Origin: Clostridiaceae bacterium
GTDB taxonomy: Bacteria > Bacillota > Clostridia > Saccharofermentanales > UBA5734
DNA: 9,245 nt
Reading direction: 5' to 3'
Assembly: GCA_012522285.1 (NCBI GenBank)
Contig: JAAYKS010000046.1
Span: 1 to 9,245, forward strand
In this document: positions 1 through 6,460 of the stretch, in pieces
Layout: the number at the start of each line of letters is the position of its first letter
Position numbering within the stretch: the stretch's first letter is position 1
Program-made: the position numbers and the translations under genes
The notes under the pieces: generated by a model
What the model was told of the DNA's origin: nothing
Seen by the model: only the letters and a program-made list of their open reading frames with translations
Database searches by the model: none

Positions 1-368
1 AGGATGTCCGCAACTTCCGTGAGCCGATCGCGCAACCGATCGCCCGAAAGTCCGTACAGCCCTCCGCGGGAGAGCAGGTTTTCCCGGACGGTGAGAAGGT
101 CGTCCAGTACGTTGTCCTGAAACACAACGCCGATCGTCTTGCGGATCGCTTCGTCGTCCTGCCCGATCCGGTACCCCGCGATCGTGACGTCCCCGCCGGT
201 CTTTTCCAGCAGCGTGCACAAAATGTGGATGGTCGTGGTTTTTCCGGCCCCATTGGGTCCCAAAAACGCGAACAGGCTGCCCTCGTGTACCGTAAAGTCC
301 ACCGCGTCGACCGCGGTGAGAGCGTTGTAGCGCTTGGTGAGCTGGCTGACCTGGATGATTTCGTTCAT
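1..368 (-). CDS. ABC transporter ATP-binding protein (N-terminal part; gene runs off the left edge)
   Basis: This is the first 122 codons of an ABC transporter ATPase of the ABC-2 export type (DrrA/CcmA-like). It would hydrolyse ATP on the cytoplasmic face to power a membrane partner that is not in the window and is probably the next gene downstream. The translation shows an aromatic A-loop Tyr14, the Walker A motif GPNGAGKTT at residues 37-45 and the Q-loop VFQDN with Gln84. The LSGG signature, Walker B and H-loop lie beyond the edge. The ATG at 366-368 is preceded on the minus strand by AGGTGAGGAG, which supports this start. The gene follows the DUF4097 gene by 76 bp and is the last visible member of the PadR-led operon. 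The Walker A motif makes the family certain. The exported substrate (drug, lipid or peptide) cannot be told from this part. Confidence 0.93.
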   Translation of the reverse strand, partial: MNEIIQVSQLTKRYNALTAVDAVDFTVHEGSLFAFLGPNGAGKTTTIHILCTLLEKTGGDVTIAGYRIGQDDEAIRKTIGVVFQDNVLDDLLTVRENLLSRGGLYGLSGDRLRDRLTEVADI

Positions 369-393
369 ACTTGGTTCTCCTCACCTGTCAAAG

Positions 394-414
394 GGAAACG
401 GACCGCTGGTTTCC
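394..414. repeat. Inverted repeat between the DUF4097 gene and the ABC ATPase gene
   Basis: GGAAAC at 394-399 pairs perfectly with GTTTCC at 409-414 across a 9-nt loop, giving a 6-bp hairpin in the 76-bp gap inside the operon. It lies just upstream of the ATPase ribosome binding site. No T-run follows on the minus strand, so it is not a standard terminator. It could affect mRNA processing or the ratio of the two products. A chance origin is possible. Confidence 0.35.
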
Positions 415-444
415 GCCGGCCGTCCGCCTCCCCGACTCTGTGTG

Positions 445-1356
445 TCATCGGCCAATCCGCAGATCCAGATCGCCGCTGGTACAGGATAGATGGTATTGCG
501 GCCCGCCGGAGAGATAAGTCCGGCGGTCTCCGCTGGCGACCAGCGGAAAGTCCGAAGAAAAGTCGCCGGACGTTATCTTGAGGTCAAAGGAAAACCCCTG
601 GCCCTCCGGGAGCCAAAACGTCATGTCGCCGGAAGTGGTTTTGGCGTCCAGTCGATCCGGAAGCACGGAACTGCGAATCTGTGAGTTCCCGCTTGTGACC
701 TTGAGCGAGACGTCGTACAGTTTTCCGCCCAGTGTCATTTTACCGGAGGTCAGTTCGATTTCAACAGTCTTAAGGTCGACATCGCTGCCCTGGATTTCAC
801 CGCTGGTCAGATCGATGTTTGCCTTCTCCGCGGAAGTCCCGTCCAATATCATCGTACCGGAGGTCAGTTCGACCAGGATCTCCCCCGCCGTCAGGCCGGA
901 TAAATCGCAGGTGCCGGAAGTCGCGTCTACTACAATCCGTTCGTAGGTCGTGCGCGGCACCGTGATTTCGAGATCGGTTTGAATCCGGTTCCAGCGCAGC
1001 AGGGAGAACCCGACCCGGTCGTCGCTTTCGACGGTGAGCATCCCATTCTCAACCTTGTAGGTCAAGCGGGTGTCCCGATCCGGATCGGACGCTTTTTCCA
1101 CGATACGGATCCCCTCCCCGTCGACGGGAGTCAGGCGGATGTTGCCGGACGACCACTCGATGTCGAGATGGTCCACATCCTCGCGGATTTCTTCGGTCCG
1201 GATCACCGCGTCGGCTTTTCCGTTCGTAATGGTGTGAACGAACCATCCGCTGATGTTGCCTCCGCCCGCGGCCCAGATCAAGAGAACGACTGCCAGGACA
1301 CCGATGGCCGCCCACACTACGATTCGGGCGATGAGTGTCTTCTTGTTAACGGTCAT
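445..1356 (-). CDS. Membrane-anchored DUF4097-family beta-strand repeat protein
   Basis: This 303-residue protein belongs to the DUF4097 / 'putative adhesin' family (LiaG-like). An N-terminal hydrophobic segment at about residues 9-30 should anchor it, with the bulk of the protein outside the cell. The outer part is a ladder of short beta-strands marked by TSG triplets starting at residues 146, 165, 184, 203, 221, 241, 262 and 293, preceded by an SSG at 69-71. The spacing is close to 19 residues, as expected for stacked turns of a beta-solenoid-like fold. The ATG at 1354-1356 lies inside the end of the upstream gene (11-bp overlap). It is preceded by GGGAGGG with a 5-nt spacer, so translation is probably coupled. 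Such proteins often sit beside PadR regulators and HAAS-domain membrane proteins in Firmicutes, but their biochemical role is not established. No catalytic motif is visible. Confidence 0.88.
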   Translation of the reverse strand: MTVNKKTLIARIVVWAAIGVLAVVLLIWAAGGGNISGWFVHTITNGKADAVIRTEEIREDVDHLDIEWSSGNIRLTPVDGEGIRIVEKASDPDRDTRLTYKVENGMLTVESDDRVGFSLLRWNRIQTDLEITVPRTTYERIVVDATSGTCDLSGLTAGEILVELTSGTMILDGTSAEKANIDLTSGEIQGSDVDLKTVEIELTSGKMTLGGKLYDVSLKVTSGNSQIRSSVLPDRLDAKTTSGDMTFWLPEGQGFSFDLKITSGDFSSDFPLVASGDRRTYLSGGPQYHLSCTSGDLDLRIGR

Positions 1357-2008
1357 TTTTTCCCTCCCGCATACGATAGATGGCCAGTGCGATGTTGCGC
1401 ACCGCGGCCGCGATGATAAACAAGATCCAGGAGTAGGCCCAGATGCCGTATCGGAAACTCACCCAGAGGTAGAGGGCCACCACGACCAGAGAAAAAGCGG
1501 CAGAGAACGAATCAAAAATGCCTTTCTCCCTGGCGCGCGTGGATTTCCACTCCTTGAACTCCTCGACCAAAGTCTCTTCTTCCTTGATGTACTTCGGTTT
1601 GACGGCGGCATTGTAGACCAAAAGGCCGGTTGCAACCGCGATCAGCAACAGCATGAGACTCAGTCCCAGGATGGCGGCCTTCATGGTGGACAACGCGATC
1701 AGCGCAACGGGACTCAAGATGTACAGTCCGACTGCCGACGACACCAGCAGTGCGCTCCGTCGACGCTCTTCGGCCGTCGGCTGCTGCAGCGTCTGACGTT
1801 CGCGGATCCCGTCGACCAGCTCGTCGATGTCGCCCATGCCCGCGATGACGGCATTGTAGGCTTCCTCTTCGCTTTTTCCGTCACGCATCAGGTCGTTGAA
1901 TTTCTCCAGCATGTTGGAGATCAATTCTTCTTGCAGTTCCACGGATTTGCGCGTCTTGGGCGCATCCGCGAACGCACGCTCGATATAGGCTCGAATTTTT
2001 GCGACCAT
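1346..2008 (-). CDS. HAAS / permease-prefix-domain small integral membrane protein (DUF1700-like)
   Basis: This 220-residue protein has a charged, helical N-terminal region (about residues 1-75). It resembles the HAAS / permease prefix domain that often accompanies PadR repressors. Four hydrophobic segments follow at about residues 86-108, 110-133, 168-187 and 189-211. A charged stretch (134-167) rich in Lys and Glu between helices 2 and 3 is probably cytoplasmic. The protein has no transporter or enzyme signature. The start ATG at 2006-2008 is preceded by AGGAGGAGG in the 16-bp gap after the PadR stop codon, and its end overlaps the DUF4097 start by 11 bp. The likely role is as a membrane sensor or helper for the ABC system encoded downstream; this is inferred from gene order and not from sequence. 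The family call is good, the function unknown. Confidence 0.85.
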   Translation of the reverse strand: MVAKIRAYIERAFADAPKTRKSVELQEELISNMLEKFNDLMRDGKSEEEAYNAVIAGMGDIDELVDGIRERQTLQQPTAEERRRSALLVSSAVGLYILSPVALIALSTMKAAILGLSLMLLLIAVATGLLVYNAAVKPKYIKEEETLVEEFKEWKSTRAREKGIFDSFSAAFSLVVVALYLWVSFRYGIWAYSWILFIIAAAVRNIALAIYRMREGKNDR

Positions 2009-2024
2009 TCCTTTTTCCTCCTCC

Positions 2025-2345
2025 TCAAATCAGCCCGTCAATGAGCTGCTTGGCCTCTTCCCATTCTGTGATGCACTCTTGGTAGTATTGCTTGCCCGTG
2101 TTGGTGATGGAGTAGTATCGGCGGCGGGCTCCGGTGGTCTCGTCTCCCCAGTACGAGGAGATGTAGCCTGCCTGTTCCAGCCGCCGGAAGGCCGAGTACA
2201 GGGTCGCTTCCTTAAGTTCATATTGGTTTCCGGTCTTTTCCGCAATCGATTTGTTGATCTCATATCCATAGCTGTCTTTTTCCAGCAAATGGCGCAGGAT
2301 GATCGTTTCTGTATGTCCCCGAATCATATCCGATGCGATCGCCAT
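2025..2345 (-). CDS. PadR-family transcriptional regulator
   Basis: This compact 106-residue winged-helix regulator is the first gene of the minus-strand operon. The PadR signature is clear: the first helix pair at residues 11-40, the recognition-helix region ATLYSAFRRLEQAGY at 47-61, and a wing with the GARRRYYSIT motif at 72-81. A short C-terminal helix (about 85-105) is typical of the small PadR subfamily (LmrR-like), which dimerises through it. Such proteins usually repress a neighbouring exporter operon and often their own gene, and release DNA on binding a drug or other ligand. The ATG at 2343-2345 has an AGGTGA ribosome binding site and lies 25 bp below the -10 box of a near-perfect promoter, so autoregulation is plausible. 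I see no clear ATGT-N8-ACAT operator. The ligand is unknown. Confidence 0.94.
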   Translation of the reverse strand: MAIASDMIRGHTETIILRHLLEKDSYGYEINKSIAEKTGNQYELKEATLYSAFRRLEQAGYISSYWGDETTGARRRYYSITNTGKQYYQECITEWEEAKQLIDGLI

Positions 2346-2370
2346 GGAATCACCTCGCTTTCTTGGCTAC

Positions 2371-2399
2371 ATAATATTCCCACCTACTTCGCCTGTCAA
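2371..2399 (-). promoter_or_regulatory. Sigma-A-type promoter of the padR operon
   Basis: On the minus strand the -35 box TTGACA (2394-2399) and the -10 box TATTAT (2371-2376) are separated by exactly 17 bp. This is a full -35 match and a 5/6 -10 match. Transcription would start near 2364, giving a very short leader before the AGGTGA ribosome binding site and the ATG at 2345. No other promoter this good is visible in the window, so expression is probably high unless PadR blocks it. Confidence 0.85.
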
Positions 2400-2432
2400 G
2401 GTATATTTCCAAAAATTGTAGAAATTATTTCG

Positions 2433-2458
2433 CGGTAACTATTTTGGGGTGTTACCCG
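2433..2458. promoter_or_regulatory. Candidate operator: GGTAAC / GTTACC dyad in the divergent padR-copA region
   Basis: GGTAAC at 2434-2439 and GTTACC at 2451-2456 form a perfect 6-bp inverted repeat around an 11-nt centre. With one bulged base the match extends to GCG/CGC on the outside. It lies between the divergent padR and copA genes. A weak plus-strand promoter (TTGTAG at 2416-2421, 18 bp, TATTTT at 2440-2445) would place its -10 box inside the dyad. That is a position where a repressor could control copA. It does not match the CopY box (TACA-N2-TGTA), and I see no clear CsoR or CueR site. Operator function is inference. Confidence 0.4.
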
Positions 2459-2469
2459 CCTGAAGATCC

Positions 2470-2583
2470 CTTGTGACATGGGACACGCAAGAAAACCACA
2501 ACCTGTGGCATACTCGTCTCGACAGGATCGGCCAGCCTGCGCAAACGTATGGCTCCGGCCCTTCCGCAGCCCCTATGGGAGGG
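2470..2583 (+). promoter_or_regulatory. Potentially structured 5' leader of copA with a possible ribosome-site hairpin
   Basis: This stretch upstream of copA contains several consecutive pairings. CTT/AAG plus GTG/CAC (2470-2491) pair with a 2-nt bulge. CCACA/TGTGG (2496-2508) form a perfect stem with a 3-nt loop. GGCC/GGCC plus AGCC/GGCT pair around 2530-2560. Finally CCCTTCC at 2559-2565 can pair along all 7 positions (one G-U) with GGGAGGG at 2577-2583, the copA ribosome binding site. CCTGT (2503-2507) can instead pair with ACAGG (2522-2526), so alternative folds exist. I recognise no known riboswitch class. An extended -10-like TGGCATACT at 2506-2514 is a second possible promoter. Regulation by folding is inference from pairing alone. 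Confidence 0.35.
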
Positions 2584-2589
2584 ATATAC

Positions 2590-5094
2590 ATGAAATCGAA
2601 ATACAATATCACTGGCATGACCTGCGCGGCCTGTTCCGCGGCAGTCGAGCGCGCGGTGCGAAAAATCCCCGGTGTTGAAACCGCGGACGTAAACTTGCTG
2701 ACCGGGAGTCTGGCAGTATCGGGCGACGAAACCGTCACCGACGTGGCGGTCGGCGAAGCCGTGGAACGGGCAGGGTACGGCTGGACACCCGCGATGCCGG
2801 CGGGCACATCCCCGGACGAACCCGCACCGGCTGACGGATTCCGCTCCAGAACCTTTTCGGTCGGCGGCATGACCTGTTCCGCCTGCTCTGCCGCGGTCGA
2901 ACGGGCGGTCCGCCGTCTGCCGGGGATCGGAGAGGCGTCGGTCAATCTCGTCACCGGCACCTTGACCCTGACCTATCGCCCGGATGTCCTCCGGGTATCC
3001 GGAATCCGGGAGGCGGTCGAAAAGGCAGGCTATACCCTGTCCGACCCACCCGCCACCGCTTTTGACAAAACCGACGCGGCCGACAACGCCGCGGCGCGCG
3101 AAACCCGCGCGCTCCGAATCCGGCTGTGGGTCGCGATCCTCTTTTCCCTGCCCTTGCTGTATCTTGCGATGTCGCACATGATTCCGGGCGTCAATCTACC
3201 GCTGCCCACCGCGGTGCGGCCGCACGACCACCCGCTCACATTCGGGCTGGTCCAGCTGGTGCTCACACTGCCGGTCGTGATCGCCGGGTTCCGATTCTAC
3301 CGCAACGGATTCCGTACGCTGTTGCACGGCGCACCCAACATGGATTCCCTCGTCGCAATCGGGACCGGCAGCGCGTTTTTATACAGTCTATACGCGGTGG
3401 TCCGGATTGCCGGAGGGGATCACGCGGCTGCCAATGTGCTTTATTTCGAGTCGGCCGCGGTCGTGATCACCCTCGTGATGCTCGGCAAGACGTTGGAGTC
3501 TGCCGCCAAAGGCAGAACCACCGAAGCCATCCGCAAACTCACCCGGTTGCGCCCCGACACCGCATGTGTCCGGTACGGGTCGCAGGAAGAAGAGATCCCG
3601 GTCGCGGAAGTCGTCGTGGGGGACATGGTCGTGGTCCGTCCCGGCACGGCGTTCCCCGTCGACGGAATCGTACTGGAAGGGCTCTCCACCGTGGATGAGT
3701 CCATGCTGACCGGGGAAAGCCTGCCAGTGGAAAAAAGTCCCGGCAGCGAAGTCACAGGCGGAAGCGTCAACGGCGAAGGACTGCTGGTGTTCCGCGCCAC
3801 CCGCGTGGGAGAGGAAACCGCCCTCGCCCGGATCATCCGTCTGGTCGAAGACGCGCAGGGCCGGAAGGCTCCCATCGCCAAACTGGCGGACAGGGTGTCC
3901 GCCTGGTTTGTGCCCGCGGTGATCGCGATCGCGATACTGGCGTCTCTTGCCTGGATCCTTGCGGGCAAAGACTTCCACTTTGTACTCAATGTGTTTGTTA
4001 CCGTACTGGTGATCGCCTGTCCCTGTGCCCTGGGCCTGGCCACCCCGACCGCGATCATGGTCGGAACCGGTAAAGGGGCGGAACTGGGGATTCTCGTCAA
4101 GAGCGGCGAAGCACTCGAGACCACCCATGCGGTCCGCACCGTGATCATGGACAAGACCGGTACCCTGACCGAAGGACGGCCGGCGCTCACAGACACGGTC
4201 CTGTTTGGCACAGAAACAGAAGAGGACATCCTCCGCTTGGCCGCCGCGGCAGAGCGGGGATCCGAACATCCGGTCGCACGCGCGGTGGTCGAAGCCGCGG
4301 AACGCCTCGGAATGGAGATCCCGGAACCGGATTCGTTCCGCGCCGTACCCGGCCGCGGGATCGTGGCGCGCGTCGGGAGCAGCGACGTCCTGGCGGGCAA
4401 CCTCGGACTGATGCAAGAACAGGGCGTAGACGTCTTGGCGGCCCAAGAGGCGGCTCATACGCTTTCCAATCAGGGAAAAACACTTCTGTATGTGGCGGTG
4501 GACGGACAGCTCACGGCTTTGATGGGGGCGGCCGACACGGTCAAGCCGACCAGCCGCGAAGCGGTCGCAACATTGGCCGGCATGGGAATCGAAACCGTCA
4601 TGGTGACCGGGGACAACCGCGGCACCGCAGAGGCGATCGCCCGCGAAACCGGCATCACCCGCGTAATGGCAGACGTGCTACCGCAGGACAAGGCAGCGGC
4701 CGTACGGGATCTTCAGGACGGGGTCCATCGGGTCGCGATGGTCGGAGACGGCATCAATGACGCGCCCGCGCTCGCCCAGGCCGATGTCGGCATGGCGATC
4801 GGAACGGGTACGGACATCGCGGTCGAGTCCGCGGACGTGGTGCTGATGCTGGGCGATCTGCGGCAGGTGGCGACCGCCATCGCGCTGTCCCGCGCGACCA
4901 TTCGCAACATCCGCCAAAACCTGTTCTGGGCCTTTTTCTACAATGTGCTGGGCATCCCGTTTGCGGCCGGCCTGGTTTACGCGCTGGGCGGTCCGCTGTT
5001 GAACCCGGTATTCGCGGGGGCGGCGATGGCGCTCAGTTCGGTGTCGGTGGTGACCAACGCGCTGCGGCTCCGCTGGTTCAAACCTGCGGTCTGA
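2590..5094 (+). CDS. copA: Cu+-exporting P1B-type ATPase with two N-terminal heavy-metal-associated domains
   Basis: CopA pumps Cu+ (or Ag+) out of the cytoplasm at the cost of ATP. From the chosen start it is 834 residues, usual for the family. Two metal-binding domains carry GMTCAAC (9-15) and GMTCSAC (93-99). The core has the actuator TGES (374-377), the transmembrane CPC (477-479), the phosphorylated Asp521 in DKTGT, the nucleotide-binding His560-Pro561 and GDGIND (719-724). Tyr784-Asn785 and Met813 with Ser816-Ser817 complete the Cu+ signature (subgroup P1B-1), which argues against Zn/Cd or Co specificity. The ATG at 2590 was chosen because GGGAGGG lies 6 nt before it and the first metal-binding domain begins at once. 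An in-frame GTG at 2473 would add 39 unlike residues. No copper chaperone or regulator gene adjoins. The gene converges on the aminomutase gene with a 29-bp gap. Confidence 0.97.
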   Translation: MKSKYNITGMTCAACSAAVERAVRKIPGVETADVNLLTGSLAVSGDETVTDVAVGEAVERAGYGWTPAMPAGTSPDEPAPADGFRSRTFSVGGMTCSACSAAVERAVRRLPGIGEASVNLVTGTLTLTYRPDVLRVSGIREAVEKAGYTLSDPPATAFDKTDAADNAAARETRALRIRLWVAILFSLPLLYLAMSHMIPGVNLPLPTAVRPHDHPLTFGLVQLVLTLPVVIAGFRFYRNGFRTLLHGAPNMDSLVAIGTGSAFLYSLYAVVRIAGGDHAAANVLYFESAAVVITLVMLGKTLESAAKGRTTEAIRKLTRLRPDTACVRYGSQEEEIPVAEVVVGDMVVVRPGTAFPVDGIVLEGLSTVDESMLTGESLPVEKSPGSEVTGGSVNGEGLLVFRATRVGEETALARIIRLVEDAQGRKAPIAKLADRVSAWFVPAVIAIAILASLAWILAGKDFHFVLNVFVTVLVIACPCALGLATPTAIMVGTGKGAELGILVKSGEALETTHAVRTVIMDKTGTLTEGRPALTDTVLFGTETEEDILRLAAAAERGSEHPVARAVVEAAERLGMEIPEPDSFRAVPGRGIVARVGSSDVLAGNLGLMQEQGVDVLAAQEAAHTLSNQGKTLLYVAVDGQLTALMGAADTVKPTSREAVATLAGMGIETVMVTGDNRGTAEAIARETGITRVMADVLPQDKAAAVRDLQDGVHRVAMVGDGINDAPALAQADVGMAIGTGTDIAVESADVVLMLGDLRQVATAIALSRATIRNIRQNLFWAFFYNVLGIPFAAGLVYALGGPLLNPVFAGAAMALSSVSVVTNALRLRWFKPAV

Positions 5095-5098
5095 AGAC

Positions 5099-5129
5099 CC
5101 GGCTCCGCCGGCGTCCCAGCCTGTCAGGC
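5099..5129. terminator. Two short hairpins between the convergent copA and aminomutase genes
   Basis: CCGGC-TCC-GCCGG at 5099-5111 is a perfect 5-bp stem, and GCCT-GTC-AGGC at 5119-5129 is a 4-bp stem that includes the aminomutase stop codon. They fill the short gap between the converging genes, where a bidirectional terminator would be expected. Neither strand has a T-run after the stems, so efficient intrinsic termination is doubtful. Confidence 0.3.
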
Positions 5130-6359
5130 ATGATTTTCGATCTCGAAAATCTGCCCTTCCCAGTTGCGGAACACCGCTTTGTCCCGGCCAATATACAACA
5201 GGTAATTGGGCAGCAGCGGTGTTTTGCCGAGCCCGCCCGATCCGTTGACGATATAGGTCGGGATCGCCAGGCCGGAGGTAAAGCCGCGCAGAGAATCCAT
5301 GATCTCCAGCCCCTCTTCGAGCCGGACCCAAAAATGCGACGTGCCGATCACCTGCTTCGGATGAAAGATGTAGTAGGGTTTCACACGCAGCTTGAGCAGT
5401 TGCTGTCCGAGCTTGCGGACCACAAACCGGTCGTCGTTGACCCCCCGGAGCAGGACCATTTGGTTGCCGAGCGGAATCCCGGCATCGGCCAGCAGCCGGC
5501 AGGCCCGTTCCGATTCGGGTGTGATTTCCGCCGGCGAGTTAAAGTGGGTGCTGACGTATAGCGGATGAAAGCGTGCAAGCATCGCGGCAAGCGCAGGCGT
5601 CACACGCTGCGGCAATGTGACCGGCGTACGGGTGCCGAGTCGCAGGATTTCGACATGCGGGATGGCACGAAGCCGGGAAAGCAAGGATTCCAATTGCTCG
5701 TCCGACAACATAAACGCGTCCCCGCCGGTTAAGAGTACGTCGCGGATCTCCGGATGGTCCGCCACATAGGCGATCGCCCGGTCGATCACCGCCGGTGCGG
5801 TGTGCTGGTCGTGTTCGCCGATCAGGCGCCGCCGCTGGCAGAACCGGCAGTACATGCCGCATTGATTGGTGACTTTGATGATCAGCCGGTCGGGATACCG
5901 GCGCGTGACTCCCGTCTCCGGACTGCTGCCGACCTCGTCCATCGGGTCTGCCTCCCCGAACGGCAACAGTTCTGCGGGGTCGGGAATCGCCTGTCGGCGG
6001 ATCGGGCAGTCGGGGCGATCCGGATCGATCAGGGAGAGATAGTAGGGCGAGACCGCATAACGGTAACAGGCGCCTACCTGGTCAATGTCGGCTTGACCCT
6101 CGGGCGTCAGAGGTAGAATTTTCGTGATTTCTTCCGAAGTGGTGAATCGATGGGCCAGCTGCCAGGCGTGATTTTCCCAGTCTTTCTCGTCTGCGCCGTA
6201 CAGGGCCAGGATTTTTTCCTTTTGTTTTCGGATGCGGTCCCGGTCGTCAAACCCGGTATGGATCCGACCTTCCGCCTCCAGATAATCGGAGATCTCTCCG
6301 CTCAGTCGATGCATGCGTTCTTCGATCGCACACAGTCCTTGCCGATCGACATCGTACAT
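5124..6359 (-). CDS. eam: Lysine-2,3-aminomutase-family radical SAM enzyme, probably glutamate 2,3-aminomutase
   Basis: This 411-residue PLP- and S-adenosylmethionine-dependent enzyme belongs to the KamA family. The radical SAM cluster motif CGMYCRFC gives Cys167, Cys171 and Cys174. The PLP lysine is Lys379 in GGLGKTP. In lysine 2,3-aminomutase two aspartates (293 and 330 in the clostridial enzyme) hold the substrate side-chain amine. Here these positions are Lys335 (HPKQVIG) and Asn372 (IVNGSGG). The Lys/Asn pair is what I recall for characterised glutamate 2,3-aminomutase, which converts L-glutamate to beta-glutamate, an osmolyte. The C-terminal zinc-binding cysteines of clostridial lysine aminomutase are absent. 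The ATG at 6357-6359 has AGGAGG 8 nt upstream. An upstream in-frame TTG at 6395 would add 12 residues read through that site and was rejected. The KamA family is certain; the glutamate call rests on two residues. Confidence 0.9.
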   Translation of the reverse strand: MYDVDRQGLCAIEERMHRLSGEISDYLEAEGRIHTGFDDRDRIRKQKEKILALYGADEKDWENHAWQLAHRFTTSEEITKILPLTPEGQADIDQVGACYRYAVSPYYLSLIDPDRPDCPIRRQAIPDPAELLPFGEADPMDEVGSSPETGVTRRYPDRLIIKVTNQCGMYCRFCQRRRLIGEHDQHTAPAVIDRAIAYVADHPEIRDVLLTGGDAFMLSDEQLESLLSRLRAIPHVEILRLGTRTPVTLPQRVTPALAAMLARFHPLYVSTHFNSPAEITPESERACRLLADAGIPLGNQMVLLRGVNDDRFVVRKLGQQLLKLRVKPYYIFHPKQVIGTSHFWVRLEEGLEIMDSLRGFTSGLAIPTYIVNGSGGLGKTPLLPNYLLYIGRDKAVFRNWEGQIFEIENHA

Positions 6360-6402
6360 GTCGCTTTCCTCCTGGTCGATTCGCCTCCTTGCCAATGAAG
6401 TG

Positions 6403-6416
6403 GCGGCCAGCGCCGC
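6403..6416. repeat. GC-rich hairpin in the leader of the aminomutase gene
   Basis: On the minus strand GCGGC-GCTG-GCCGC is a perfect 5-bp stem with a 4-nt loop, about 45 nt before the aminomutase start. It falls inside the transcript expected from the extended -10 promoter at 6432-6440. It may stabilise the leader. No known regulatory motif is visible. Confidence 0.3.
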
Positions 6417-6431
6417 GGGTGTCTCGCTTTT

Positions 6432-6440
6432 ATTGTATCA
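6432..6440 (-). promoter_or_regulatory. Extended -10 promoter of the aminomutase gene
   Basis: On the minus strand TGATACAAT combines a TG extension (6440-6439) with a TACAAT -10 box (6437-6432), a 5/6 match to TATAAT. The -35 region is poor: the best hexamers are GCTGTT at 17 bp (6455-6460) or TTGCTG at 19 bp. The TG extension could compensate. Transcription would begin near 6425, leaving a leader of about 65 nt. Confidence 0.55.
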
Positions 6441-6460
6441 CCGGTGTGAATGCGAACAGC

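Noticed and set aside
1253..2044. Plus-strand 263-codon open frame opposite the HAAS and DUF4097 genes
   Set aside because: It is antisense to two overlapping genes with proper ribosome sites and membrane segments; the composition is His/Gln/Arg-rich and shadow-like.
2496..2508. CCACAACCTGTGG as a CopY/BlaI-type operator
   Set aside because: The CopY box needs ACA and TGT with 2 bases between; here there are 3, and the flanking T/A bases are missing.
2473..2589. N-terminal extension of CopA from an in-frame GTG
   Set aside because: The extra 39 residues have no family resemblance, there is no ribosome site before the GTG, and GGGAGGG stands ideally before the ATG at 2590.
3388..4458. Long minus-strand open frames antisense to copA (356 and 319 codons)
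   Set aside because: They lie opposite a gene with every P1B-ATPase motif intact, have no ribosome binding site and encode low-complexity Arg/Gly/Ser-rich text, as expected for antisense frames in GC-rich DNA.
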